This document shows positions 20,506-27,224 of a stretch of 27,224 bases of DNA, one piece after another. The notes below the pieces were generated by a model. That model worked only from the letters and a program-made list of their open reading frames with translations. It searched no databases and was not told the DNA's origin. Position numbers and translations under genes: made by a program. Each line of letters begins with the position of its first letter. Within the stretch, counting starts at the first letter, position 1. Where the stretch lies: assembly GCA_964437465.1 (NCBI GenBank), contig CAYTGI010000014.1:1-27224 (forward strand). The letters run 5' to 3'. This stretch comes from JAGQLF01 sp964437465 (GTDB taxonomy: Bacteria > Patescibacteriota > Dojkabacteria > J137).

Positions 20506-21978
20506 ATGATAAATAATTTATTTTTACCAAATAGAAATAATAACCACACTCCATTTCTTTTACATAGAAATGCGATGGTTATCTATATAATAGTAATTCT
20601 TTCATTTAACACTCTTATACCTAACTTAGGAATAGGACGAATAGGGGCTGATATAACCCTGCAAGATTTACTATTTTCTCACAATGAAGAAAGAGCTAAA
20701 AGTGGTTTACCACCTCTAAAACTCAATACTACACTCTCTACTTCGGCTACTAATAAGGCCTCTACTATGCTTCAAACTAATTGTTGGTCACATTATTGTC
20801 CGCCTGATAAAGAGCCTTGGGACTATTTTAAGGAGGCAGGTTACAACTACCAACATGCGGGTGAAAATTTAGCAGAAGGATTTACAAATATAGATAGCGT
20901 TATTGATGCATGGATGAATAGTCCAACACATAGAGAAAATGTGTTAAATGGAGATTTTGAAGAGGTTGGCTTTGGGTTTGCATACGGGGATTATCAGGGT
21001 AAAAGTAACAATATTATTATAGCTGTTCACTTTGGTACAAAATTTAAGCCAAAACAGATAGTACAGAATAGTGAACCAAATGTTCTCCAACAACAAACTG
21101 AGGATGTTTCAGTTAATCAAAATACAGAACCATTGGTTACAATTGATAGTATTCAAGATGGACAATATATAGATAAGAACTATGTTGATATTTCTGGGAA
21201 AGTAAATCCACCAGATAGTAGTGTTGGTATTAACATTAATGAAACAGAAGTTGGACGAGTAGATGCTTTTGGAGAAAATTATTCATATAGATCGGAGCCT
21301 AATTTAAGGGATGGTGAATATTTCTTATCTGCAAATATTTATAATATTAACGGTGAGTTTTTAGCTCAATCAGAGGTGATAAGTTTTTTCGTCGATGGTA
21401 ATGATCCTCATATAAATAGAGAATCAATTAATGTTAATAAACAGGAGGAGTTTATTGTTATAGATTTCTCGACTTCTGAAGATGTTAAGGAAATCAAATC
21501 TAATATAACTTACAATGAATTACTATTTGATGAAGAATTTAACAGATGGTTTATTAGCTTTAGTGAATATGAGTTTAATCAAGTTGATTCATTTAATATT
21601 GAGTTAATAGATTCTGTTGGAAATAGTTCTCAATTTATAATTAACTCTGATGATATAAGTTCTGTTTTATCTTCAATTGAATTTGATGAATCAGTTGAAG
21701 AATTATCTTCAGATAGTACATTCTTTATTTTTGAATATCTAAAAAGAATTCAGTCAGGTGGTGTAAAAACTCTTTTACCAATTATTTTCTCTCTGTATCT
21801 TTTAACTCTTTTTATTATTGACTTTGCTGTGCTTACGAAAACTAATAAATTGCATATGGTTAAAAGGAATTCTCATTTAAATATCGCTATAATATTAATA
21901 TTATTAATACTCTTCTCTTTTGGAAGTTTAACTGGAAGTATTTTAACTAACGGCATAGAAGTAAGTGCAACATTATGA
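20506..21978 (+). CDS. CAP/SCP-domain protein with three membrane segments
   Basis: This 490-residue protein has a polar N-terminus (LFLPNRNNNHTPFLLHR) before a first membrane segment (about 24-42). A CAP domain follows at about 50-180: HNEERAKSGLPPLKLN (His59), NCWSHYCPP (His96), HAGENLAEGF (Glu120) and SPTHRENVL (His142). These are the conserved CAP cavity residues. Residues about 205-400 look like one or two Ig-like beta domains (LVTIDSIQDGQYIDKNYVDI). Two C-terminal membrane helices lie at about 425-445 and 460-480. The basic His-containing N-terminus before the anchor is a pattern I associate with CAP proteins of uncultured small-genome bacteria. Function is unknown. It overlaps the next gene by 4 bases. 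Confidence 0.85.
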   Translation: MINNLFLPNRNNNHTPFLLHRNAMVIYIIVILSFNTLIPNLGIGRIGADITLQDLLFSHNEERAKSGLPPLKLNTTLSTSATNKASTMLQTNCWSHYCPPDKEPWDYFKEAGYNYQHAGENLAEGFTNIDSVIDAWMNSPTHRENVLNGDFEEVGFGFAYGDYQGKSNNIIIAVHFGTKFKPKQIVQNSEPNVLQQQTEDVSVNQNTEPLVTIDSIQDGQYIDKNYVDISGKVNPPDSSVGININETEVGRVDAFGENYSYRSEPNLRDGEYFLSANIYNINGEFLAQSEVISFFVDGNDPHINRESINVNKQEEFIVIDFSTSEDVKEIKSNITYNELLFDEEFNRWFISFSEYEFNQVDSFNIELIDSVGNSSQFIINSDDISSVLSSIEFDESVEELSSDSTFFIFEYLKRIQSGGVKTLLPIIFSLYLLTLFIIDFAVLTKTNKLHMVKRNSHLNIAIILILLILFSFGSLTGSILTNGIEVSATL

Positions 21979-22805
21979 TGAAAATTTTTGATTTATCAAA
22001 ATGGAAGATTAGACCCCTGCTTTACTCGCTTTCAATAACAATCGGTCTATTTATTAATATATTATCTTTAGAAAATAACTCAGTAGATTTATTTATAGTC
22101 GGATCTCTTGTGCTATATTTAATTATAAGCTTTGAGCAATACATAACTGCCAATCACTACCAGGTTCACCATAGAAAAAATTCTGAGAAAGTATATGATC
22201 TTGAAGAACATAAGTATGCTCAGTATCTTCATCACTTAGCTATTCCAAGTTTACTATACTTTTCTCTAGTATCATTTATATATTTTTTTCAACAACCATC
22301 TATATATTTTTTAATTCTAATAATTACTTTCATCTTATTTGGTGTACTCTTTGAAAATATCTACTCATTTTATAGGCATAAATTTTCTCTATTAAAATCA
22401 ACAAACTATATTTATGACGTCATTTCTATAATAATTATTTTCTTTATCACAGGAACTCTTTTCGAAGCAGCTGGTGGGGGGTTTATAAATGAAATTATTG
22501 CTTCATTTATATTTGGTTTTATTAATATCTTTGTTTTGTTTCTTTTTTTAGTTAGACATTTCTTAACATTTCAAGGACTTATTTTAAGTGGAATTTACTC
22601 AGTTTTTACCTTAATTGTATTCTATTTCTTTACATTAGCTGTTATATCTAGCATTTCAGTAAGTGTAATTCTATCTATTCTATTTGCTATCTTTCTTCAT
22701 GCATTGAGTAACTATAATAGAGATGGCATTGATAAGGACGAGTTAGTTGAATATCTTATCTTACTTCTACTGATTTCTGCTCTAGTATACGTTAATGTTT
22801 CTTAG
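21975..22805 (+). CDS. Multi-pass membrane protein, hypothetical
   Basis: The start overlaps the CAP gene stop (ATGATGA), so the two are probably co-translated. The 276-residue product has about seven or eight hydrophobic segments. A polar loop after the second (ITANHYQVHHRKNSEKVYDL) is His/Lys-rich, and there is a glycine-rich turn (GTLFEAAGGGFINEII). It has no catalytic motif that I recognise. Its pairing with the CAP-domain protein suggests a shared envelope function. Confidence 0.75.
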   Translation: MMKIFDLSKWKIRPLLYSLSITIGLFINILSLENNSVDLFIVGSLVLYLIISFEQYITANHYQVHHRKNSEKVYDLEEHKYAQYLHHLAIPSLLYFSLVSFIYFFQQPSIYFLILIITFILFGVLFENIYSFYRHKFSLLKSTNYIYDVISIIIIFFITGTLFEAAGGGFINEIIASFIFGFINIFVLFLFLVRHFLTFQGLILSGIYSVFTLIVFYFFTLAVISSISVSVILSILFAIFLHALSNYNRDGIDKDELVEYLILLLLISALVYVNVS

Positions 22806-22836
22806 ATAATTAATAGATCAATTCATCTAGCAATGA

Positions 22837-22842
22837 TATAAT
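22837..22842 (+). promoter_or_regulatory. Extended -10 upstream of tRNA-Lys
   Basis: TGA plus TATAAT (22837-22842) forms an extended -10. It lies 37 bases before the truncated tRNA-Lys 5' copy at 22879 and 116 bases before the real gene. An A/T-rich hairpin (ACAAAA/TTTTGT, about 22843-22860) follows immediately and could attenuate the transcript. Confidence 0.4.
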
Positions 22843-22878
22843 ACAAAAGTCCTTTTTTGTAACACATATTGTACATAT

Positions 22879-22886
22879 GGGTTGGT
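22879..22886 (+). repeat. Truncated copy of tRNA-Lys 5' end
   Basis: GGGTTGGT equals the first 8 bases of the tRNA-Lys gene at 22958, starting at base 1, 79 bp upstream. The following bases are a partial CCTGCCTACGG palindrome. The match is short, but the arrangement is the same as before tRNA-Arg. Confidence 0.5.
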
Positions 22887-22923
22887 TGCCTGCCTACGGT
22901 AAGGTGAACTCAATTTAGGGCAG

Positions 22924-22939
22924 TCCCGATTCATCGGGA
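22924..22939. repeat. Palindrome in the pre-tRNA-Lys insert
   Basis: TCCCGATTCATCGGGA has perfect 7-bp arms and a 2-base centre. It shares the flanking AG and A, and the arm core TCCCGA/TCGGGA, with 19230-19247 before tRNA-Arg. Confidence 0.7.
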
Positions 22940-22957
22940 ATAGTTGCAAAAAAGTAA

Positions 22958-23029
22958 GGGTTGGTAGCTCAATGGTAGAGCAGTAGCCTTTTAAGCTATT
23001 GGTTGCGGGTTCGAGTCCCGCCCAACTCA
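22958..23029 (+). tRNA. tRNA-Lys, anticodon UUU
   Basis: A full cloverleaf is present. The acceptor is GGGTTGG/CCAACTC, the D arm GCTC/GAGC and the anticodon stem GTAGC/GCTAT. The loop CTTTTAA gives anticodon TTT. The T arm is GCGGG-TTCGAGT-CCCGC, the discriminator is A, and CCA is not encoded. An ORF on the opposite strand here is a shadow. Confidence 0.95.
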
Positions 23030-23090
23030 TAGTTTCTTCATGATTAGTTAGATATAATTTTATAAATTTGTTAATTAAACTTAAACCCCT

Positions 23091-23627
23091 GTGGATAGAT
23101 ATATAATTGCCTCAGTACTGCCAGATGAGATTGCTAATTATCATAGTAAGCTGGTAAATGAAGTTGCAGATAAATTTAAATTACGTACAATTAACACCCC
23201 TACTCACATTACGTTTAAAGATAGTTTTTATACAGATAACATATCAGAGATAGTAAACATTCTTAATAAATTCACAGAAAATCATGATTTCAAAAATCTA
23301 CAAGCTATTACAGATAATATTGGCAACTTTGAAGAAAAAATTTTTTTCTTGAATGCAAAGTTAAATGAAGATGCACTATTTATTTATAATAGTTTACTAA
23401 ATAGACTTAAAGATATTGAGTGGATGCAGTGGGATAAGTACGATACTTCAGAAAGGCATTTCCATATAACAATTACAAACAAAGCTAATAGAGATAATGC
23501 AATTCAAATTAAGAAATACTTAGAAAAATACCAACCTAATTTTCAATATAGCCTAAAAAATCTATCTATATTAAAAAAGATAGAGGATGAAAAAAGGTGG
23601 ATAGTTGAACACAAAACTAATCTTTAA
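23091..23627 (+). CDS. 2H phosphoesterase (2'-5' RNA ligase family)
   Basis: This 178-residue protein starts at a GTG and begins MDRYIIASVLPDEIANYHSK. The two HxTx motifs of the 2H superfamily are His39-Ile-Thr41-Phe (PTHITFKD) and His125-Ile-Thr127-Ile (RHFHITITN), at the usual distance of about 85 residues. Members cleave or ligate 2',5' or cyclic phosphates in RNA, often in tRNA metabolism; the exact substrate cannot be told. It lies 61 bases downstream of tRNA-Lys with a TATAAT at 23053-23058 between them, so it may have its own promoter or share the tRNA transcript. Confidence 0.88.
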   Translation: MDRYIIASVLPDEIANYHSKLVNEVADKFKLRTINTPTHITFKDSFYTDNISEIVNILNKFTENHDFKNLQAITDNIGNFEEKIFFLNAKLNEDALFIYNSLLNRLKDIEWMQWDKYDTSERHFHITITNKANRDNAIQIKKYLEKYQPNFQYSLKNLSILKKIEDEKRWIVEHKTNL

Positions 23628-23750
23628 ATATGCTCTCTTTAATAAACATATATTCTTGTGATGATGAAAGCCATTGAATCACATTTCTAACTTCTAAATT
23701 AGAGTGTTGATCTAATATATTTTGGGTTGAAAACTATTCTCTGTGAACAT
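23617..23750 (-). pseudogene. Possible small gene remnant with frameshift
   Basis: On the minus strand an ATG at 23748-23750 reads MFTENSFQP and soon stops. A neighbouring frame then reads NILDQHSNLEVRNVIQWLSS and continues to IKESIFKD and a TAG at 23617-23619. One single-base shift would join them into about 44 residues. The C-terminal peptide looks like real protein, with an amphipathic helix and Trp. The gene overlaps the end of the 2H phosphoesterase by 11 bases. The rest of the gap to 23915 shows no credible coding. A chance ORF is a fair alternative. Confidence 0.35.
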
Positions 23751-23915
23751 CCGTACTTAAATATAACAAATAAATACTCTTAAACTAAGATCAGATACGA
23801 TAACTCTCTAATTATATAATTTCAATTTTCATCGAAAGAAGAGATTTATAGAACATAGATATAAGACTAAGGTGTTCAATGTAAATCGCTTCAGACTCAC
23901 ATTCTCAATTACGAA

Positions 23916-24260
23916 CTACTTACATGTACCCTTAATATTAATCTCAATATCCTCAACCTCAAAGTCTGTAAGATTAAGAACCTCTTTTAATTTATCCTTA
24001 TCTACTGATATGTGCCTTACTTTTCCGCATTTTGAACAAACAGCATGTTCATGCCCATCATCATTAATCTCATAACTACTCTCCCCTTTACTTAATCTTA
24101 GCTCTCTAACAAGTCCTTCTTTTACAAATAGATTTAGGCTTCTGTAGACTGTAGCTAAGTCTAAATCAACTAATTCTTCATGAATAGCCTGGGCTGTAAA
24201 AGCCTTATCTTTCTTTTTAAGTAAGTCTATTATTTTTTTTCTATTTTTAGTTATTCTCAT
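23916..24260 (-). CDS. Fur-family metal-responsive regulator
   Basis: This 114-residue protein has the Fur winged helix: RITKNRKKIIDLLKKKDKAF, then DLDLATVYRSLNLFVKEGLV with the recognition helix. The metal/dimerisation region has HEHAVCSKCGKVRHI (His70, His72, Cys75, Cys78). Most Fur/Zur/PerR proteins end with a second CxxC for structural zinc. Here the chain stops after GTCK, leaving only Cys113. The metal specificity (Zn, Fe, Mn or peroxide) cannot be read from sequence. A 7-1-7 dyad lies 3 bases upstream of the ATG, which predicts autoregulation. It is divergent from the CooC-like operon. Confidence 0.9.
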   Translation of the reverse strand: MRITKNRKKIIDLLKKKDKAFTAQAIHEELVDLDLATVYRSLNLFVKEGLVRELRLSKGESSYEINDDGHEHAVCSKCGKVRHISVDKDKLKEVLNLTDFEVEDIEINIKGTCK

Positions 24261-24263
24261 ACT

Positions 24264-24278
24264 TGCAAATTGTTTGCA
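24264..24278. promoter_or_regulatory. Fur-type 7-1-7 box A
   Basis: TGCAAAT-T-GTTTGCA is a 7-1-7 inverted repeat with one mismatch, the geometry recognised by Fur-family dimers. It begins 3 bases upstream of the fur-like start codon and so overlaps the site of transcription or translation start. Confidence 0.7.
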
Positions 24279-24296
24279 TATGTAATATTATTCTTC

Positions 24297-24311
24297 TGCA
24301 AATCATTTGCA
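24297..24311. promoter_or_regulatory. Fur-type 7-1-7 box B
   Basis: TGCAAAT-C-ATTTGCA is a perfect 7-1-7 inverted repeat. Its centre is 33 bp from that of box A, close to three helical turns. It lies just upstream of TATAAT (24322-24327), the likely -10 of the divergent operon, where a bound repressor would occlude the -35 region. Confidence 0.8.
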
Positions 24312-24343
24312 AATTATAAGTTATAATTATAAAAACATCAATA

Positions 24344-25291
24344 ATGAGAGTAGCATTTGTTGGAAAAGGAGGAAGTGGTAAGACAACACTTTCAGCTTTA
24401 TTTTCGCTGTATTTAATCGATAATAACCAAAAAGTAGCATTATTTGACCTTGATGTTAATAGCCACACAGGAAAACTTCTTGGGATTGAGACTGATGAAA
24501 AAAAAGTTTTAGCATATGGAGAAAACCCCTTGAACATAAGGAAACATCTTAAGGGCCAGAATAAAAGAATTGATCTTGATGAATTTTTAAAAACAACGCC
24601 TCCTGGAAAGGGTTCTAATCTTATTAGGTTTGCTAGTGATGATGAAATAATTTCTAATTACAGCTTTATATTTAATCAAAACGGGTATTTATTCACGACT
24701 GGTTCATATACAGATGAATATATTGGAGCAAGTTGCCACCACAGCACTCAAACTATAGCTGAGAACATATTATGGCACATAAAACTTGAAAAAAATGAGG
24801 CAGTTGTGCTGGATTGTGTTGCAGGTAATGATTCTTTTGCTAATTCACTTTATTACCAAGATTTAGTTGTTTTTATTTTGAAGCCAGAAATGGAAGGTAT
24901 TGATGTTTACAATAGATATCTAGCTTTAGCTGAGAAAGCTGGTATTAATGACAGAATTGTTGTTGTAGGAAATTCTGTTGATAATGATAAACAAAAAAGA
25001 TTTCTTAAAGACAAATTAGAAAATCAGATAATAGGAACAATTAAAACAAATTCTTCAATTCAGGATTCAAGAATGTTCGGAGAGTCTTTGAAATATAGTC
25101 ATATTACTGATGATATGAAAAGTATTTTTAAAGCGATAGTTTCTAAAGCAACAGAGTTAAAACAAGATGAAAACCAAAGGTTAGATGAATTACATAAAAT
25201 TCACAAAATAGAGACTAGTAAAAACTGGGTTAATAAGACTTATAGACCTGGATTAGAGGATCAGATAGACACAAATTTTAAGTATACATAA
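24344..25291 (+). CDS. CooC/MinD-type deviant Walker A P-loop ATPase
   Basis: This 315-residue protein starts MRVAFVGKGGSGKTTLSALF, a deviant Walker A motif (GKGGSGKTT) of the SIMIBI class. It continues with LFDLDVNSHTGKLLG (switch aspartates) and VVLDCVAGN (Walker B-like). The central motif GASCHHSTQT places Cys and His residues close together and could bind metal. In CooC the ATPase delivers nickel to carbon monoxide dehydrogenase, but no such enzyme is visible here. FILKPEMEGIDVYNRYLALA and VVVGNSVDN fit the MinD/CooC fold. It heads an operon with a GNAT gene 5 bases later, behind Fur-type boxes. I infer a metal- or cofactor-related role. Confidence 0.8.
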   Translation: MRVAFVGKGGSGKTTLSALFSLYLIDNNQKVALFDLDVNSHTGKLLGIETDEKKVLAYGENPLNIRKHLKGQNKRIDLDEFLKTTPPGKGSNLIRFASDDEIISNYSFIFNQNGYLFTTGSYTDEYIGASCHHSTQTIAENILWHIKLEKNEAVVLDCVAGNDSFANSLYYQDLVVFILKPEMEGIDVYNRYLALAEKAGINDRIVVVGNSVDNDKQKRFLKDKLENQIIGTIKTNSSIQDSRMFGESLKYSHITDDMKSIFKAIVSKATELKQDENQRLDELHKIHKIETSKNWVNKTYRPGLEDQIDTNFKYT

Positions 25292-25296
25292 TAAAG

Positions 25297-25818
25297 ATGG
25301 ATTATCATGTTTCTGAACTTAATAGCTCTAACTTTGAGAGTGTCATAGATTTTTGTAAGTACATTATTACAGATTTCTATGGAATAGAACCTTTAAAGTC
25401 AACCTTTTCAGATTTACAGATAAACAGAGGTGGCCTCAATGTTTACACTAATTCTACAAAAGGAAAAATGCTTTTAGTATTAGATGAAGATGACATAATT
25501 ATCGGATCAGGAGGTATAAGTGCACTTAATAATACCACTGAACTAATCGATCAATTAGGTAATAAGTTAGAAAATAAAGATTATACTGCTAAATTATCCA
25601 GAGTCTATGTTAAAAAAGAATTTAGAGGAAAAAGAATTGCATCTGAGATATTTGAATTGTTGAAAAAGGATGCATTAGCGTACGGATATACCCACCTTTA
25701 TTTAAATGCATCAGAAAAACCCAATGTTGTTTCTTTTTGGAAGAAATTTGGGTTTTCAACAATACATGTAGAAAATGATCAATATAAAACCAATCACATG
25801 CTAAAAACTATATTATGA
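25297..25818 (+). CDS. GNAT-family N-acetyltransferase
   Basis: This 173-residue protein has the GNAT fold. Strands in the middle (KMLLVLDEDDIIIGSGGISA) precede the acetyl-CoA pyrophosphate-binding motif A (SRVYVKKEFRGKRIASEIFE, with RGKRIA in place of Q/RxxGxG/A). A C-terminal strand and helix follow (LYLNASEKPNVVSFWKKFGF). The NVVSFWKKFGF element is typical of small-molecule acetyltransferases. The start is 5 bases after the preceding stop, and the stop overlaps the next start (ATGA). It is therefore part of a three-gene operon and probably acetylates an amine product or precursor of the PLP enzyme (inference). Confidence 0.88.
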   Translation: MDYHVSELNSSNFESVIDFCKYIITDFYGIEPLKSTFSDLQINRGGLNVYTNSTKGKMLLVLDEDDIIIGSGGISALNNTTELIDQLGNKLENKDYTAKLSRVYVKKEFRGKRIASEIFELLKKDALAYGYTHLYLNASEKPNVVSFWKKFGFSTIHVENDQYKTNHMLKTIL

Positions 25819-27224
25819 TAAAAATTACTCCAGCTACTCACGAAAAAGTAGAGAAATACATTTTTGAAGAGAATCCTATAAATTTAATTGATTCATTTGG
25901 TTCACCTTTGAATATAATATTCCCACAAATAGTTGAGGAAAATCTTTATAGTTTTTCTTCAGTACTAAAGAATAATCAACTTAAAGGAAAAATTTTTCTA
26001 GCTCATAAGGCAAATAATTCTAAATCTGTATTAAAGTTTCTTTCTCTGAATGAGTTATCAAATTTAGATGTTGCTTCAGAGTATGAACTAGAGAATGTTT
26101 TAGGTAGTGGATTTACGCCAGAAAGGATAGAGGCAACTGGTCCAAAAAACTCTGAATTTATCCGACTTTGTTTACTTCATAATATTTTAATTAATTTAGA
26201 TAGCCTTGAAGAATTAAACTTAACTTTGAGACTTGCAAAAAAGCTTAATATTAAAAGACCAAAAATCCTAGTAAGATTATCTGGATTTCAATCTGAAAAT
26301 ATAAAAATACAGGTTAAAGATGACAGGTTTGGTGTTAACCCTAATAATTTAAAAAAACTTATAGAAACTTTAATTGAACATAAGAATCAATGTGATTTTC
26401 AAGGATTTTCTTTTCACTTTGGTACAGTTGACCTAAAAGACAAAGTAGTAGCTATAACTGAAGTATTGAAATTATATAATACAGTTGTACAAAAAGGCCT
26501 TAACCCTAGGGTAATTAATATTGGAGGAGGTTTTATTAAGAATAGAGCAAAAGAACGATTTGAATGGGAAGGGTTTATCACTGAACTAAAAAATTCTTTA
26601 AATTCTAAAGAAAAAGTTACTTGGAAAGGTTATTCATATGGTCTACAAAAAACTAAGACTGGTATTAAAGGAAGTTTAGAAATTGTCCCTCATTTTATTG
26701 AAAATCCAACGTTTGCTTTTTTAGATCTTTTACTTAATCAAGAGCTCCCGGAATTTAACAACTCAGTTGTAAAAGACTTAATTAGAGACTTAATGTTGGA
26801 AATTTGGATAGAACCAGGAACTGGTTTATTTGATCAGTCAGGCATTTCCCTTTTCAAAATAAATGAAGTTAAACAGTCTATAAATGGGGAGAACTTGATA
26901 ATTGTTGAAGGTAAAAGATCAGATATAGTTGTTTTCCAAAACCAAGAGATACTTACCGACCCTATTTTACTATCTAGTAGACCTACTACATATGAAAGTT
27001 TTCAAGGATATGTAATGGGGAGCTTATGTTGGTCAGGGGATATTTTAAGTAAGAGAAAAGTACACTTAGATAGCAAACCAAAAAAAGGAGATGTGCTTGT
27101 TTACATAAATACAGCGGATTATCATATGGATTTTTCTGCAACTAATTCGATAATGAAGCCTGGTGGAAATAAAGTGAGTGTTTTTCATGATAACAAAAAA
27201 TTCAAGTGGTACTTAGATCAGAAG
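25815..27224 (+). CDS. Y4yA-like PLP-dependent decarboxylase (fold III), partial
   Basis: The ATG at 25815 overlaps the GNAT stop, and 470 codons run off the window edge. The protein has the alanine-racemase-like barrel of group IV decarboxylases: FGSPLNIIFPQIVEENL, then FLAHKANNSKS with PLP Lys65, LDVASEYELENVLGSGF, RIEATGPKNSEF and GFSFHFGTVD. The phosphate-binding INIGGGF and EPGTGLF follow. The C-terminal part has LCWSGDILSKRKVH and NTADYHMDFSATNS. IEATGPK and NTAxYxMDFSA are features I associate with the Y4yA family rather than LysA or ornithine decarboxylase. Relatives occur in metallophore and specialised-metabolite clusters. The substrate is unknown. Confidence 0.82.
   Translation, partial: MIKITPATHEKVEKYIFEENPINLIDSFGSPLNIIFPQIVEENLYSFSSVLKNNQLKGKIFLAHKANNSKSVLKFLSLNELSNLDVASEYELENVLGSGFTPERIEATGPKNSEFIRLCLLHNILINLDSLEELNLTLRLAKKLNIKRPKILVRLSGFQSENIKIQVKDDRFGVNPNNLKKLIETLIEHKNQCDFQGFSFHFGTVDLKDKVVAITEVLKLYNTVVQKGLNPRVINIGGGFIKNRAKERFEWEGFITELKNSLNSKEKVTWKGYSYGLQKTKTGIKGSLEIVPHFIENPTFAFLDLLLNQELPEFNNSVVKDLIRDLMLEIWIEPGTGLFDQSGISLFKINEVKQSINGENLIIVEGKRSDIVVFQNQEILTDPILLSSRPTTYESFQGYVMGSLCWSGDILSKRKVHLDSKPKKGDVLVYINTADYHMDFSATNSIMKPGGNKVSVFHDNKKFKWYLDQK

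Noticed and set aside
20421..20549. N-terminal 43-residue extension of the CapA-like protein
   Set aside because: It overlaps the divergent CAP gene start, and the internal ATG gives a clean signal/anchor next to a -10 box.
22827..23030. 67-codon minus-strand ORF
   Set aside because: It lies over tRNA-Lys and its upstream palindromes; the translated text is antisense tRNA and repeat.
1..27224. CRISPR array, prophage or insertion sequence
   Set aside because: No regularly spaced direct repeats, transposase, integrase or phage structural genes are visible in the window.

Overview
This window is AT-rich, gene-dense DNA from a bacterium with a small genome. Most likely it is a Candidate Phyla Radiation (Patescibacteria) lineage. 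That is an inference from gene style: many short single-pass anchored proteins of unknown function, a CAP-domain protein with three membrane segments, a short alpha-glucan phosphorylase, a class III-only nrdDG pair, tRNAs without an encoded CCA, almost no Shine-Dalgarno sequences, and CCTGCCTACCGG-type palindromes. I cannot name the lineage. Stop usage fits the standard bacterial code, because genes end cleanly at TGA as well as TAA and TAG.

Layout. 1-1339: a partial unknown gene, a small disrupted gene carrying a palindromic element, and a CvfB-type S1/winged-helix protein on the minus strand. 1476-5940: a plus-strand run of unknown and membrane-anchored proteins, then two decayed genes (a PEBP/YbhB-like protein and a type IV pilin-like protein). 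5996-8197: alpha-glucan phosphorylase and a single-domain response regulator. 8187-10304: a minus-strand operon of an anchored protein, a TRM11-like methylase and MsrA. 10456-12204: a soluble histidine kinase. 12201-14670: a class A beta-lactamase-like serine protein, divergent from a BlaI-type repressor and a BlaR1-like M56 peptidase that lacks a sensor domain. 14726-15594: a membrane-anchored DsbA-like oxidoreductase with its own terminator; DsbB lies 3 kb further on. 15658-18349: tandem NrdR boxes, nrdD and nrdG. 18350-19364: repeats, dsbB and tRNA-Arg. 19365-22805: CapA-like, CAP-domain and multi-pass membrane proteins. 22806-23627: tRNA-Lys and a 2H phosphoesterase. 23916-27224: a Fur-family regulator divergent from an operon of a CooC-like P-loop ATPase, a GNAT acetyltransferase and a Y4yA-like PLP decarboxylase, with two 7-1-7 palindromes between them.

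How the genes may work together. The beta-lactamase-like protein lacks an evident Glu166-type deacylation base. It sits beside a BlaI/M56 pair in which the peptidase has no penicillin-sensor domain, so it could be the detached sensor of a split signalling system (hypothesis). A CTACTACAC sequence occurs at the -10 region of both the blaI and dsbA-like promoters, suggesting one small envelope-stress regulon. The Fur-family operon may be a metal-responsive biosynthetic cluster. Both tRNA genes in the window are preceded by a truncated copy of their own 5' end and an insert with a shared TCCCGA/TCGGGA palindrome, suggesting a mini-element that targets tRNA 5' ends. Several genes have a -10 box 3-7 bases before the start codon, so leaderless mRNA is probably common here.
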